Part shown: in pieces, positions 7,075 to 15,503 of the stretch
Layout: every line of letters starts with the position of its first letter
How positions within the stretch are numbered: the stretch's first letter is position 1
DNA from: Candidatus Rifleibacteriota bacterium
GTDB lineage: Bacteria > Riflebacteria > Ozemobacteria > Ozemobacterales > Ozemobacteraceae
Assembly (NCBI GenBank): GCA_029564115.1
Contig: JAKQQP010000177.1
Span: 36,224-100,223, forward strand
Direction of reading: 5' to 3'
DNA: 64,000 nt
Made by a program: the position numbers and the translations under genes
The notes under the pieces: generated by a model
What the model saw: the letters and a program-made list of their open reading frames with translations, nothing else
The model's database searches: none
What the model was told of the DNA's origin: nothing

Positions 7075-9057
7075 TTAGCCGCTCTTTCTCGGCAGATAAA
7101 CCGTAAAGGTCGAACCCTCGCCCTGAGAACTCTGCACTTCGATTCTACCACCGTGTTCTTCGACAATACGCTGCGCCATCGAAAGACCGAGACCGGTGCC
7201 ATCTTCTTTGGTGGTCATAAAAGGGTTGAAAATATCGGGCAGACGCTCTGCCGGAATACCGACCCCGGTATCTTCGAAGGCGATCATCACCTGGTCGTCG
7301 CGGCTGTCGACATTTACCGTAAGCCTGCCACCGCGAGACAATGCATGAATGGCATTGGTCATGATATTTATAAACACCTGTTTAAGCTGGTCCGGGTCAC
7401 CGATAATACCGGGGCAGTCTTTCAGAACGTGCATTTCAAAGCTCACTCCCTGTTTGTTCAGCTGATTTTTCACCAGCTGAAAACAGGCCTCGACAACGCT
7501 GGCCGGCGCCACTTCAATGGCCTTGGGCTTGCTGGGCTTGGCGAAATCAAGAAGGTTGCCCACAATCGATTCAAGACGATCTATTTCTTTTTGTATTATT
7601 CCGAGTGGTTCGCGACGATTATCGTCAGCCGAAAATTCACCGGCAAGCAGCTGAACGATCATTTTCATTCCGGTCAGGGGGTTGCGAATTTCGTGGGCGA
7701 CCCCGGCAGCCAGAACACCGATGGCAGAGAGTTTGTCGGCACGGCGCAACTGCTCTTCGAGCGCGCTGATCTGAGTGACATCTTTTATAAAGAAAGCTGT
7801 TCCAAGCATGCTCCCCCCCTCGTTCCTGAAAGGGAAGGCGTTCACTTCGAGCATGCGTATCATGCCGGCAGATTTTATTCGAACTTTCTCGTTTTCAAGT
7901 GTAATATTCGTTTTCAGGGCATCGACCATGAGATCGTGCAGTCGCCCCGGCAATCTGTCTTTGTCTTCAAAGGGGCTCCAGCCCTCCGGGAACTGTCTGG
8001 CCATTATCAGCTTGATTTCAGGATTTGCATAGGTTATGCGCCCGGCCGGGTCAAAAATGAGAACGCCTGAAGTCATGCTTTCCAGGATGCGTTCTGTAAA
8101 ACCTTTTAGATTTATAAGGTCTTTGAACATGTGGTCGATAGAAGCTATCTGAGTAGCGATAATCTGCAGCCCGATAATGTCTTCGTCGCGGTAGGCATAA
8201 GCTTTGCGGCTGGCGATTACCAGAACTCCGATCAATTTTCCGGAGACCTCTATGGGTAGAATCAGCACGGAATTGTAATCCTGAGAGTATGTCAGATATG
8301 GTTTAAGCTCTTTGGCAGCCAGGCCGACCGGCCCTTCACCAACCTTTATCAGTCTTGGAAAAGGACCGAGTACGGCTTCGTCAGCTCTGACTTCAAGGGT
8401 TTTGCCGTCAGCCGAAAGAAAGTAAAGCAGGTAGGCATCAAAATTGATGAAGCTGCGGGCAACCTTGCCCAGGGCGTCATAAATATTGCGAAAGTCGATA
8501 AGAGACTCGGCCTGTTGAGAAATTTCGTATAACGCCGACAGGCGCGAATTTTTATGAATCATCTCATTATCGAGCCTGAAATTTTCGAACAGGGCGCCCA
8601 TAAAGGGTGTCAAAATTTCGAGAAAACTTCGTTGCTCCTGGGAAAAATCTTCGCAGGCGGCCGGCTTGAACATTACCAGCAGGGCAACCGGCTTACCGGC
8701 GAGCATTATCGGCCAGGCAGACCTGTTCCTTATTGGGTAATTCGGAGATATCTCACACTCTGACGAAGCAGGCAACTGAGGATTGTCACGCAAGCTGATG
8801 AAAATTTTGAAACAATCACGCAAAAATTCGTCGCTGATCTTCGGCTCAGGAAAGGAATCAAGAAAGCTTTTGACAAAGGGTACCATGACATTGATTTTTT
8901 CATGAGGTGTCAGCAGCAGGGCTCCGGCTGACTCGGTCACAGAAACAGCGCTTTCGGTCAAAAAAAGCAGGGCGCGATCAGGATTGAGGTGCGAAATTGC
9001 CTGAGCAATCTCGCTGAGCAATGAAATGGCTATCACCGGTTTCTGTTCTATTCCCAT
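7075..9057 (-). CDS. GAF-GAF-PAS sensor histidine kinase (NtrB-like)
   Basis: A soluble 660-residue histidine kinase. Residues ~1-165 look like a degenerate GAF domain, ~175-315 like a second GAF (FDAYLLYFLSADGKTLEVRA), and ~325-435 are PAS (GVLIFDPAGRITYANPE). HisKA follows with the phospho-acceptor His near 455 in AAGVAHEIRNPLTG. The catalytic domain has the N box FINIMTNAIHAL, the G boxes EDTGVGIP and GTGLGLSMAQRI. No membrane segment is seen, so it should sense an internal signal. ATG 9057 has AGGAG upstream. No response regulator lies next to it; its partner must be elsewhere. It heads the operon with coaE. Confidence 0.92.
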   Translation of the reverse strand: MGIEQKPVIAISLLSEIAQAISHLNPDRALLFLTESAVSVTESAGALLLTPHEKINVMVPFVKSFLDSFPEPKISDEFLRDCFKIFISLRDNPQLPASSECEISPNYPIRNRSAWPIMLAGKPVALLVMFKPAACEDFSQEQRSFLEILTPFMGALFENFRLDNEMIHKNSRLSALYEISQQAESLIDFRNIYDALGKVARSFINFDAYLLYFLSADGKTLEVRADEAVLGPFPRLIKVGEGPVGLAAKELKPYLTYSQDYNSVLILPIEVSGKLIGVLVIASRKAYAYRDEDIIGLQIIATQIASIDHMFKDLINLKGFTERILESMTSGVLIFDPAGRITYANPEIKLIMARQFPEGWSPFEDKDRLPGRLHDLMVDALKTNITLENEKVRIKSAGMIRMLEVNAFPFRNEGGSMLGTAFFIKDVTQISALEEQLRRADKLSAIGVLAAGVAHEIRNPLTGMKMIVQLLAGEFSADDNRREPLGIIQKEIDRLESIVGNLLDFAKPSKPKAIEVAPASVVEACFQLVKNQLNKQGVSFEMHVLKDCPGIIGDPDQLKQVFINIMTNAIHALSRGGRLTVNVDSRDDQVMIAFEDTGVGIPAERLPDIFNPFMTTKEDGTGLGLSMAQRIVEEHGGRIEVQSSQGEGSTFTVYLPRKSG

Positions 9058-9126
9058 TTTCCACTCCTGAGATGAAAGTTAAACTACCACGAATGACGAG
9101 TCCACGCACGAAATTTCCGCCCCCGG

Positions 9127-9155
9127 TTGAAAAGTTTTTGTTTGTGGAGTATCGT
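9127..9155 (+). promoter_or_regulatory. Candidate promoter for pepD
   Basis: TTGAAA (9127-9132), 17-base spacer, TATCGT (9150-9155). It is correctly placed upstream of the SD AAGGAG and ATG 9187. The -10 matches only four of six consensus bases. Confidence 0.5.
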
Positions 9156-9186
9156 TTTTTTAAATGAAAAAGCAAGGAGAGTAGTA

Positions 9187-10680
9187 ATGGGAAAGGATTC
9201 GACCAAAGGAAAAAAAGGTTCCGCAAAGAACCCGGGGGCAGACGCTCTGACCCAATCAATCCTGGACAACTTTGCGGCCATCAGCGCCATTCCGAGGAAG
9301 TCAGGCAATGAAGCCGCTATCAGAGAGTTTCTGCGTAAATGGGCCGAAGAAAAAAAATTCAGTTGTGTCATAGATCAGGTAGGAAACCTGATCATAAGCG
9401 TCCCGGCCAGCAAAGGCATGGAAACCCGCCAGGGAATAGTTCTTCAGGGGCACCTGGACATGGTCTGCGAAAAAACTCCCGCCTCCAACCACGATTTTTT
9501 CCATGATCCGATCAGACTTGTGCATGACGGCGACTGGCTCAAGGCCGACCATACAACTCTTGGTGCCGACAATGGCATAGCGATCGCCATGGCCATGTCA
9601 CTCATGACCGACGCTTCAATAAAACACCCTGCCGTGGAACTGCTTTTCACCGTTGAGGAAGAAACCGGCCTGACTGGCGCCAAAGGTCTTGCAGCCGGGG
9701 CACTCAAGGGCAAATACCTCATCAATATCGATTCTGAAAATGACAACATTTTTACCGTTGGCTGTGCTGGCGGTAAAGACACGCATATTGAGCTCGACCT
9801 TGAGTATGAAGAAGTTCCCAATGATTATACTGCCATGCACCTCACCGTCGGCGGGTGTACGGGCGGGCACTCGGGCGAAAACATCATCGATGAGCGTGCC
9901 AATGCCATTCGAGTGCTCACCAGGGTTCTGCACAACATCAGGGCTCATACCGATGTCAGACTGATCGGCATTCTTGGTGGCACAGCCCACAATGCTATCC
10001 CGCGCGATGCTGAAGCGACTTTTTTCGTGCCGGTCAGCGATGCAGACAAGATCTCAGAAATTGTCGGCAGCAATCATGAGATAATCAGCTCTGAATTTGC
10101 ACTCACCGACCCTGGCCTGAAAATCAGCCTCAAGCATCTGCATCAGACCCCGGATCGCCGGGCAATGCTCAGCTACGTCAGTCTGCGGGTCATGGATCTC
10201 ATCATTGCCATTCCGCACGGTGTCGCCGCCAGATCGAGCGAGATGCCTCATCTGGTCGAGACTTCATCGAACCTTGCCAAAGTCTGGATAGATGAAGGCA
10301 TACTCTATATACTGACGAGCCAGCGCAGCTCGGTAATGAGTCGCCGTGATGCCATTACCTACCGAATAGAAGCGGTTGCCAGACTTGCGAATGCCCGTGC
10401 CACCAGCGGCAACGGTTATCCATCATGGCGGCCCGACTTCAAATCTGAGTTACTGAAAAAATGCCGGCAGATATATGTAGATCTTTTCGCTGAAGAGCCA
10501 CGTGTCGAAGCCATTCATGCCGGGCTTGAATGCGGCCTGATCGGCAATCTGCACCCTGGCATGCAGATGATTTCACTGGGGCCGACTATCAGAAACCCCC
10601 ATTCTCCTGAAGAAAAAATGTATCTGCCATCTCTACCCAAAGTATACAAGCTTCTCAGCAAAATTCTGGCGGAGCTTTAA
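9187..10680 (+). CDS. pepD: Aminoacyl-histidine dipeptidase (M20C family)
   Basis: PepD cleaves Xaa-His and other dipeptides. This 497-residue protein matches the family length (~485). It has QGHLDMVCEKTP with the metal-binding His and Asp, LGADNGIAIAMAM with the bridging Asp, TVEEETGLTGAKGL with the catalytic Glu pair, and NIDSENDNIFTVGCAGG. The C-terminal ECGLIGNLHPGMQMISLGP supplies the last metal-site region. It should be cytoplasmic. I chose ATG 9187, which has AAGGAG seven bases upstream; the in-frame ATG at 9127 is unsupported. The nucleotidase gene follows after six bases. Confidence 0.92.
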   Translation: MGKDSTKGKKGSAKNPGADALTQSILDNFAAISAIPRKSGNEAAIREFLRKWAEEKKFSCVIDQVGNLIISVPASKGMETRQGIVLQGHLDMVCEKTPASNHDFFHDPIRLVHDGDWLKADHTTLGADNGIAIAMAMSLMTDASIKHPAVELLFTVEEETGLTGAKGLAAGALKGKYLINIDSENDNIFTVGCAGGKDTHIELDLEYEEVPNDYTAMHLTVGGCTGGHSGENIIDERANAIRVLTRVLHNIRAHTDVRLIGILGGTAHNAIPRDAEATFFVPVSDADKISEIVGSNHEIISSEFALTDPGLKISLKHLHQTPDRRAMLSYVSLRVMDLIIAIPHGVAARSSEMPHLVETSSNLAKVWIDEGILYILTSQRSSVMSRRDAITYRIEAVARLANARATSGNGYPSWRPDFKSELLKKCRQIYVDLFAEEPRVEAIHAGLECGLIGNLHPGMQMISLGPTIRNPHSPEEKMYLPSLPKVYKLLSKILAEL

Positions 10681-10686
10681 ACAATC

Positions 10687-12228
10687 ATGCGAACAATTAA
10701 ATTTTCAGCAGCGCTGCTGGCGCTGCTGCTGTTTTTTGTCGTTTCTGCAGATGCTGCAACCAGAATCACTCTGTTGCACACCAATGACACGCATTCGCAC
10801 ATGCTTCCCTTCGACAGCAAGCAACATGGCCCCGACAGCGGCGGCATAGTCAGACGAGCCGGCCTGATCGAAAAAATACGCCAGGAAGGGCATGAACCGC
10901 TGCTGCTCGATGCCGGTGACATTCTTCAGGGCACCCCGCTCTACAACATCTTTATGGGCGAAGCCTGTTACAGAACCGCCAGAGCATGTGGCTACGATGC
11001 AACTACTCTGGGCAACCACGAACTCGACAACGACCTGGCCAACCTGCAGACGCAGTTGTCAGTCACCGGAATGCGCCTTCTCTGCTGCAATGTATTCTAC
11101 CGCGACAGTAACCGCAGCGTTTTTGAGCCATATTACATATTCAAGCGCAATGGCCTGAAAATAGCGGTCATAGGCAGTATAGGCAACGAGGCCTGGGAAG
11201 ACATCGACCGCAAAATTCGCGCCCCCATGCATCAGGTCGATCAGACCACAGCAACAGGCGACATTGCGCGGCGAATAAGGCCTTACGTCGATCTGATAGT
11301 GGTTCTGTCGCATGCCGGTCTTGAGTTTGACAAGCAGATGGCGGCCAGCATTTCTGAAATAGATGTTATTCTGGGTGGTCACACCCACGTAGAACTTCAT
11401 CAGCCGATACTTGTGAGCAACCTCCCAGAATCCGGGGGCTGGCAGAATGGTCTTAACGGCACAATAGTTGCTCAGACCGGTGAATGGGGCCACTTTCTCG
11501 GGCGACTCGATCTGACGATAGACACCCAGAAAAAAATCACAGACTGGTCAGGGCAGCTTCTCAAAGTTTCTGCAGAATTCGAACACCTGGCGCCACAAAA
11601 TCTTAAATCCATGGTCGCAGCCTATGAACAAAAACTCAACGACATCATGAACAAGATAGTCGGCGAAGCGGCTGCCGACATGGTTTTCCCCAAAGAGCAA
11701 CGCAAAAAAGAGCTTTTGCCGATGGGCGCGTTCACAGCTATGAGCATGCAAAACACCTCGGCAGCCGATGTCTGCATCGTCAATTCAGGGGCTATCCGCA
11801 CTGATTTAAAAGCTGGTCCAATCACCAGAGGAGCTATCTTCGAGGCTCTGCCTTACGACAACACGGTGGTTACCTTTACCATGAGCGGGCTGGCTCTCCA
11901 GAAAATGCTTGATTTCGTAGCAGCCAACTTTGGCGACCCCGACGGCTACCAGATTTCGGGGGTTACAGGTATTTTAAACAAAAATACCGGCAGAGCCGAA
12001 AACGTTCTCGTTGCCGGCAAACCGATTGTTTCTGATGGCAGCTACCGGGTTTCGACCACTTCTTTTATGGCAAACGGCAACATTGCCGGCGACAAATTGT
12101 TTGCCGACATCCAGAAAACCGAAGATTCGGGTATTTTTATGCGCGATGCCGCTCTTGCCTGGCTCGAAAAATTCAACAGCATACCTGATTTGCGCAACAC
12201 CGGCCTGCACCTGGAATGGAAAAACTGA
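10687..12228 (+). CDS. Secreted 5'-nucleotidase/UshA-type metallophosphoesterase
   Basis: A 513-residue exported nucleotidase. An N-terminal signal peptide (~residues 5-23, ending SADAA) precedes the calcineurin-like phosphoesterase domain: LLHTNDTHSHMLP, DAGDILQGTPLYN, TLGNHELDND, VVLSHAGLEFD and ILGGHTHVEL provide the metal ligands. The C-terminal 5_nucleotid_C domain binds the nucleotide, seen in CIVNSGAIRTDLKAGPIT and FEALPYDNTVVTF. It should hydrolyse nucleotides or related phosphate esters in the periplasm. It follows pepD by six bases, and its stop is five bases from the stop of the convergent gene. No terminator is evident between them. Confidence 0.92.
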   Translation: MRTIKFSAALLALLLFFVVSADAATRITLLHTNDTHSHMLPFDSKQHGPDSGGIVRRAGLIEKIRQEGHEPLLLDAGDILQGTPLYNIFMGEACYRTARACGYDATTLGNHELDNDLANLQTQLSVTGMRLLCCNVFYRDSNRSVFEPYYIFKRNGLKIAVIGSIGNEAWEDIDRKIRAPMHQVDQTTATGDIARRIRPYVDLIVVLSHAGLEFDKQMAASISEIDVILGGHTHVELHQPILVSNLPESGGWQNGLNGTIVAQTGEWGHFLGRLDLTIDTQKKITDWSGQLLKVSAEFEHLAPQNLKSMVAAYEQKLNDIMNKIVGEAAADMVFPKEQRKKELLPMGAFTAMSMQNTSAADVCIVNSGAIRTDLKAGPITRGAIFEALPYDNTVVTFTMSGLALQKMLDFVAANFGDPDGYQISGVTGILNKNTGRAENVLVAGKPIVSDGSYRVSTTSFMANGNIAGDKLFADIQKTEDSGIFMRDAALAWLEKFNSIPDLRNTGLHLEWKN

Positions 12229-12232
12229 AAAC

Positions 12233-13624
12233 TTACCGATAATAAGCGAGATTACCAAGAAAAACTATCAGAGAAGCCAGCAGAACTGAAACCATACCAA
12301 GTCTGAGAAACGCTATCCGGCTCCATTTGCCGTGATAGCGTTTTCCTATACCCCAATAAATGAAGTCTGAGACCATGATTCCGGCCAGGCAGGTTACCCC
12401 CGAAAAAACAGGCTGCAGGTTCAGGCCGAGAAGATGGTTCGCCGGTAGAAAAACCACGCTGAGACAGAAAGCCCGCACCAGAGAATTTCCCTCTCTGATA
12501 AAACCCGGAATCAGCTGCCTGCGGCTGACGGCGGCAAGGTTGCCCTCACGTTGAGACCAGCGCCATCTGATGCTGAGTATGGCAGCAAAACTGACTACAT
12601 AAGGCACAAAAAAGAGATCGACGGGCATGATACGGTTCAGCAGACTGATATTGGCACCGATGACCCAGCATGCCGAAATGGCGAACATATAAAAAATCGG
12701 GCGAACACGCAACAGTTCGTCGCGGCTGCCTGGCATTTCGAGAAAAAGATCGAAAATTGAGATCAGAACAGTGCAGACAAAAACCGGTATATACCATTCT
12801 GGCCCAAGCAGGCTCCACGAAGCATAACCCATGATGGCGACACCAATGATGCCAGAAGTGCCGAGGCGCCCCGAGATGTTGCCGAACAGGTAAGTAAATG
12901 AAAAAATGATACCGATCGAACAGAGCTGCCCGATTATTTCGGGTATTGGCTTGGTGGTTATTTTCATGATGATGAACAGGGTTCCGAACGGTATGATGAG
13001 GTTATCCGCGCCGCCAAGAGAAATCGCCTCGAAGCAGGTCACCAGAACGGCTATCAGCAGAGCTGACAAAACGCTTTCCATGCGGCCCACGGAAGTAAGA
13101 AGCAACAGCCCCAGATGCACGATCAAAAAGGTAGACAGCAGAAAAATCACTGAGCCTTCGATACTTTTGTGCTCTTCTTCGACGCTGTAAACCTTGAAGC
13201 CGTATGAAACACCGATAATAGCGGCCAGGGCATCAGACACCGAGAGTACCATTATTGAAATCAGGTAAAAATCAGGCTTCTCAAAATAACTTGTGGCGGC
13301 GAAAGTCAAATAAATCGCCACCGGGTGCAGAATATCGCCACTCGACCTGCGCTTGATCCCGTGAACAGACTGCAACATACCCATCTTGCGGGTGCCGGCC
13401 ATGAGAGTGACGAAAGCCACGCACAGGGCGAGGACCGTCCAGTGCGATTTAAAAACATAGGCGAAGCACAAAGAAACAATGCCGCCGGTCAAGTGCACGA
13501 ATTTTCGAGTGGCTTCCTGCGAACAGGCGTTAAAACCCCTCAACAGTTCGCCGGTTCCGACCAGGGTCAGAAAAATCGCGGCGACGATCAGTGCTGATCC
13601 AATTTCTGCATCCCAGGGGACCAT
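12233..13624 (-). CDS. Polyprenol/phytol/diacylglycerol kinase-family membrane protein, double-length
   Basis: A very hydrophobic 463-residue protein with about 12 predicted membrane segments. The N-terminal half has the family signature of CTP-dependent dolichol/phytol kinases: EATRKFVHLTGGIVSL, SVSDALAAIIGVSYG, KSIEGSVIFLLSTF and EAISLGGADNLIIP. These enzymes phosphorylate isoprenoid alcohols or diacylglycerol. Family members are commonly ~200-250 residues, so the extra C-terminal half (about six more membrane segments) is unexplained. ATG 13624 has GGAG upstream. It is divergent from the secreted protein at 13793. Confidence 0.78.
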   Translation of the reverse strand: MVPWDAEIGSALIVAAIFLTLVGTGELLRGFNACSQEATRKFVHLTGGIVSLCFAYVFKSHWTVLALCVAFVTLMAGTRKMGMLQSVHGIKRRSSGDILHPVAIYLTFAATSYFEKPDFYLISIMVLSVSDALAAIIGVSYGFKVYSVEEEHKSIEGSVIFLLSTFLIVHLGLLLLTSVGRMESVLSALLIAVLVTCFEAISLGGADNLIIPFGTLFIIMKITTKPIPEIIGQLCSIGIIFSFTYLFGNISGRLGTSGIIGVAIMGYASWSLLGPEWYIPVFVCTVLISIFDLFLEMPGSRDELLRVRPIFYMFAISACWVIGANISLLNRIMPVDLFFVPYVVSFAAILSIRWRWSQREGNLAAVSRRQLIPGFIREGNSLVRAFCLSVVFLPANHLLGLNLQPVFSGVTCLAGIMVSDFIYWGIGKRYHGKWSRIAFLRLGMVSVLLASLIVFLGNLAYYR

Positions 13625-13755
13625 CTATAAACCGCTCCAATAAGATCCAATATGGTAGCCACCTGAATTTTATACGCGTCCGCTCGCAATTGCAAGCACA
13701 TGTCGCAGCAGATGCCATGCAAAAAAATATTTTGCATTTATTTTCAAAATTAAGC

Positions 13756-13786
13756 TTGAGCGGTCGTAAATCTTGTGTGATATAAT
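13756..13786 (+). promoter_or_regulatory. Extended -10 promoter abutting a start codon
   Basis: TGATATAAT (13778-13786) is a perfect extended -10 element. TTGAGC at 13756-13761 may serve as a -35 with a long 19-base spacer. The expected transcription start, about seven bases after the -10, falls on the ATG at 13793, so the mRNA may be leaderless. Confidence 0.65.
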
Positions 13787-13792
13787 GCGACT

Positions 13793-15403
13793 ATGAAAGT
13801 CATGATGTACATTTTAAGAGGGTTATTCATACTTGGGTTGATGCTGCCAACCTTCGTTGCCGCTCAGTCGACGGGCGCAGAAGCCATCTCACGAAACGAC
13901 GACATGAACGCTCTGGTTGTCACGTTTTCTCCACCATTCGCCGGCAGCCTTAACCGCTCAGAAAAACTGTTCCAGGCGCTTATCGAAACAATGCAGGAAA
14001 AGCCGGGCGATCTGGCCGGCAAAATCAACTCGGTCGGCGCCATCTGGTCTGCAAGCCAAAACTTGAACGGCGTGCAGTTCGCGCTGTTTTACCCTGGTGA
14101 CAGCGCGGCAGCAACAGATATCTGCCGTTCAATGCTCACCGGTCTCGCCGGCAGAATACCAGAAATACAGGCAATCAGCAGCAGCAAAGACTTCAGCCAT
14201 TACCTGCACAGCATCTGTCAGTGTCATTGCTCTTTCGCCGCCACCGAAGCAAACCCTGTCTCAGTTTATGCCACAGGGCTTTCGTCTGAATCATACGACC
14301 TTCTGAAACTTGAAACAGGGCTTTTTTCTTCTCTTTATGACAGAGGGCGCAGTAAACAAAAGTTGCCTGCCGTCATTCCTGAAACACCGGCAACCGCCTA
14401 CGAAGTCTTCTCATGGAACCGGTTCACGGCAGAAACGTTTTTTTCGGCCAAATTTATCGGTGAAGCATTCATCAAAGAAATGCATGAAATAGAAGGCTGC
14501 AGTTACGAAATATTCAATTGTGATGGCGGAATTCAGGTAGCGCTGTTGACAAGCGGCTCCGAAGAAAAGCTTTTTCACGCTCATAATAAACTCAGGCAAT
14601 TTGCGCGTTTGAGCTTTCCTAAGAACCGCAACGAAGCCTGGAAGGCTTTTTCTGATCGACTTAAAAATATCATTAACGACGACGAGCGCGACCTCACCAA
14701 GAAAAACCTTTTCGCAGCATGGGTAAAACACTGGAGCGGCAACTTTACAGATCTCGCGAACAATCCCGGATTCGTCGCTCCAACAGCCAGACACAGCGGC
14801 GTCAGCCAGCCCGAACCCTGGAACCACAAACTGAGTTTTTCAAAAAATATTCACCCGAGATTCTGCGCCAGCAGCTATTCCGAAAATAACGATACTGTCG
14901 ATATTTCTCTCGGGTTTTCCGGCGAAAAAGACATCATCGACCTCATTGAACAAATACTCGACAGCGAGCGCAACACTTCTTTCCCGATGAATATAGATCG
15001 CCGGGTTCCCGACAGGCTTTCACTGAGCTTTCATTGTAAACCCGGGCAGGTTGTTGATTGCGTCTCCAGGTTGCGCCTGGTAATTTCAGGTGGTCTTTTC
15101 GAAAACGGTATAGAGCAAAGACTTGCCAGCCTGCTCAAAGTCGGTATCGCCGCAAACGGCAATATGCCGCCATTCGAATTACGGGGGCTTTTACAGCAGG
15201 GCTGGCCACCAGTTACAGACGAGCACGAATGGCAGATGGTCACAGCCTCTGACCTGCCAGCGCTCCTGCTGTTTTCGACCAGCGACAACAAAGCTTTAAA
15301 GCGTCGATGGGCTATTGCCATCTCTACCAGCCGCGGTAAAACAGAAATTCTCTCTCTGTTGGCATTGCAAAACATGGCTCTCAGAGACATAAATCTTTTT
15401 TAA
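13793..15403 (+). CDS. Secreted protein of unknown function
   Basis: A 536-residue protein with an N-terminal signal peptide (hydrophobic from ~6-22, likely cut after VAA before QST). I do not recognise a family. Two regions look like repeated alpha/beta units (around residues 40-130 and 360-440, the latter VDISLGFSGEKDIIDLI). The general pattern faintly recalls inactive M16-peptidase-like domains, but no HxxEH motif is present. Three ATGs (13793, 13802, 13805) are possible starts. No SD precedes the first, and the promoter -10 sits only six bases upstream. The GAF sensor gene follows 100 bases downstream on the same strand. Confidence 0.7.
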   Translation: MKVMMYILRGLFILGLMLPTFVAAQSTGAEAISRNDDMNALVVTFSPPFAGSLNRSEKLFQALIETMQEKPGDLAGKINSVGAIWSASQNLNGVQFALFYPGDSAAATDICRSMLTGLAGRIPEIQAISSSKDFSHYLHSICQCHCSFAATEANPVSVYATGLSSESYDLLKLETGLFSSLYDRGRSKQKLPAVIPETPATAYEVFSWNRFTAETFFSAKFIGEAFIKEMHEIEGCSYEIFNCDGGIQVALLTSGSEEKLFHAHNKLRQFARLSFPKNRNEAWKAFSDRLKNIINDDERDLTKKNLFAAWVKHWSGNFTDLANNPGFVAPTARHSGVSQPEPWNHKLSFSKNIHPRFCASSYSENNDTVDISLGFSGEKDIIDLIEQILDSERNTSFPMNIDRRVPDRLSLSFHCKPGQVVDCVSRLRLVISGGLFENGIEQRLASLLKVGIAANGNMPPFELRGLLQQGWPPVTDEHEWQMVTASDLPALLLFSTSDNKALKRRWAIAISTSRGKTEILSLLALQNMALRDINLF

Positions 15404-15503
15404 CCATCCTTCAAGCTTCCAAAGCAGTTTTTATCTTAATTTTTCTCCTGAAAATGCCGATATATGGCCTGAACTACGATATCGCCAATGTTCGGGAGAA
15501 AAT

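Noticed and set aside
6694..8070. A 458-codon plus-strand open frame
   Set aside because: It runs antisense through coaE and the histidine kinase, which have clear family motifs on the minus strand; its translation resembles nothing.
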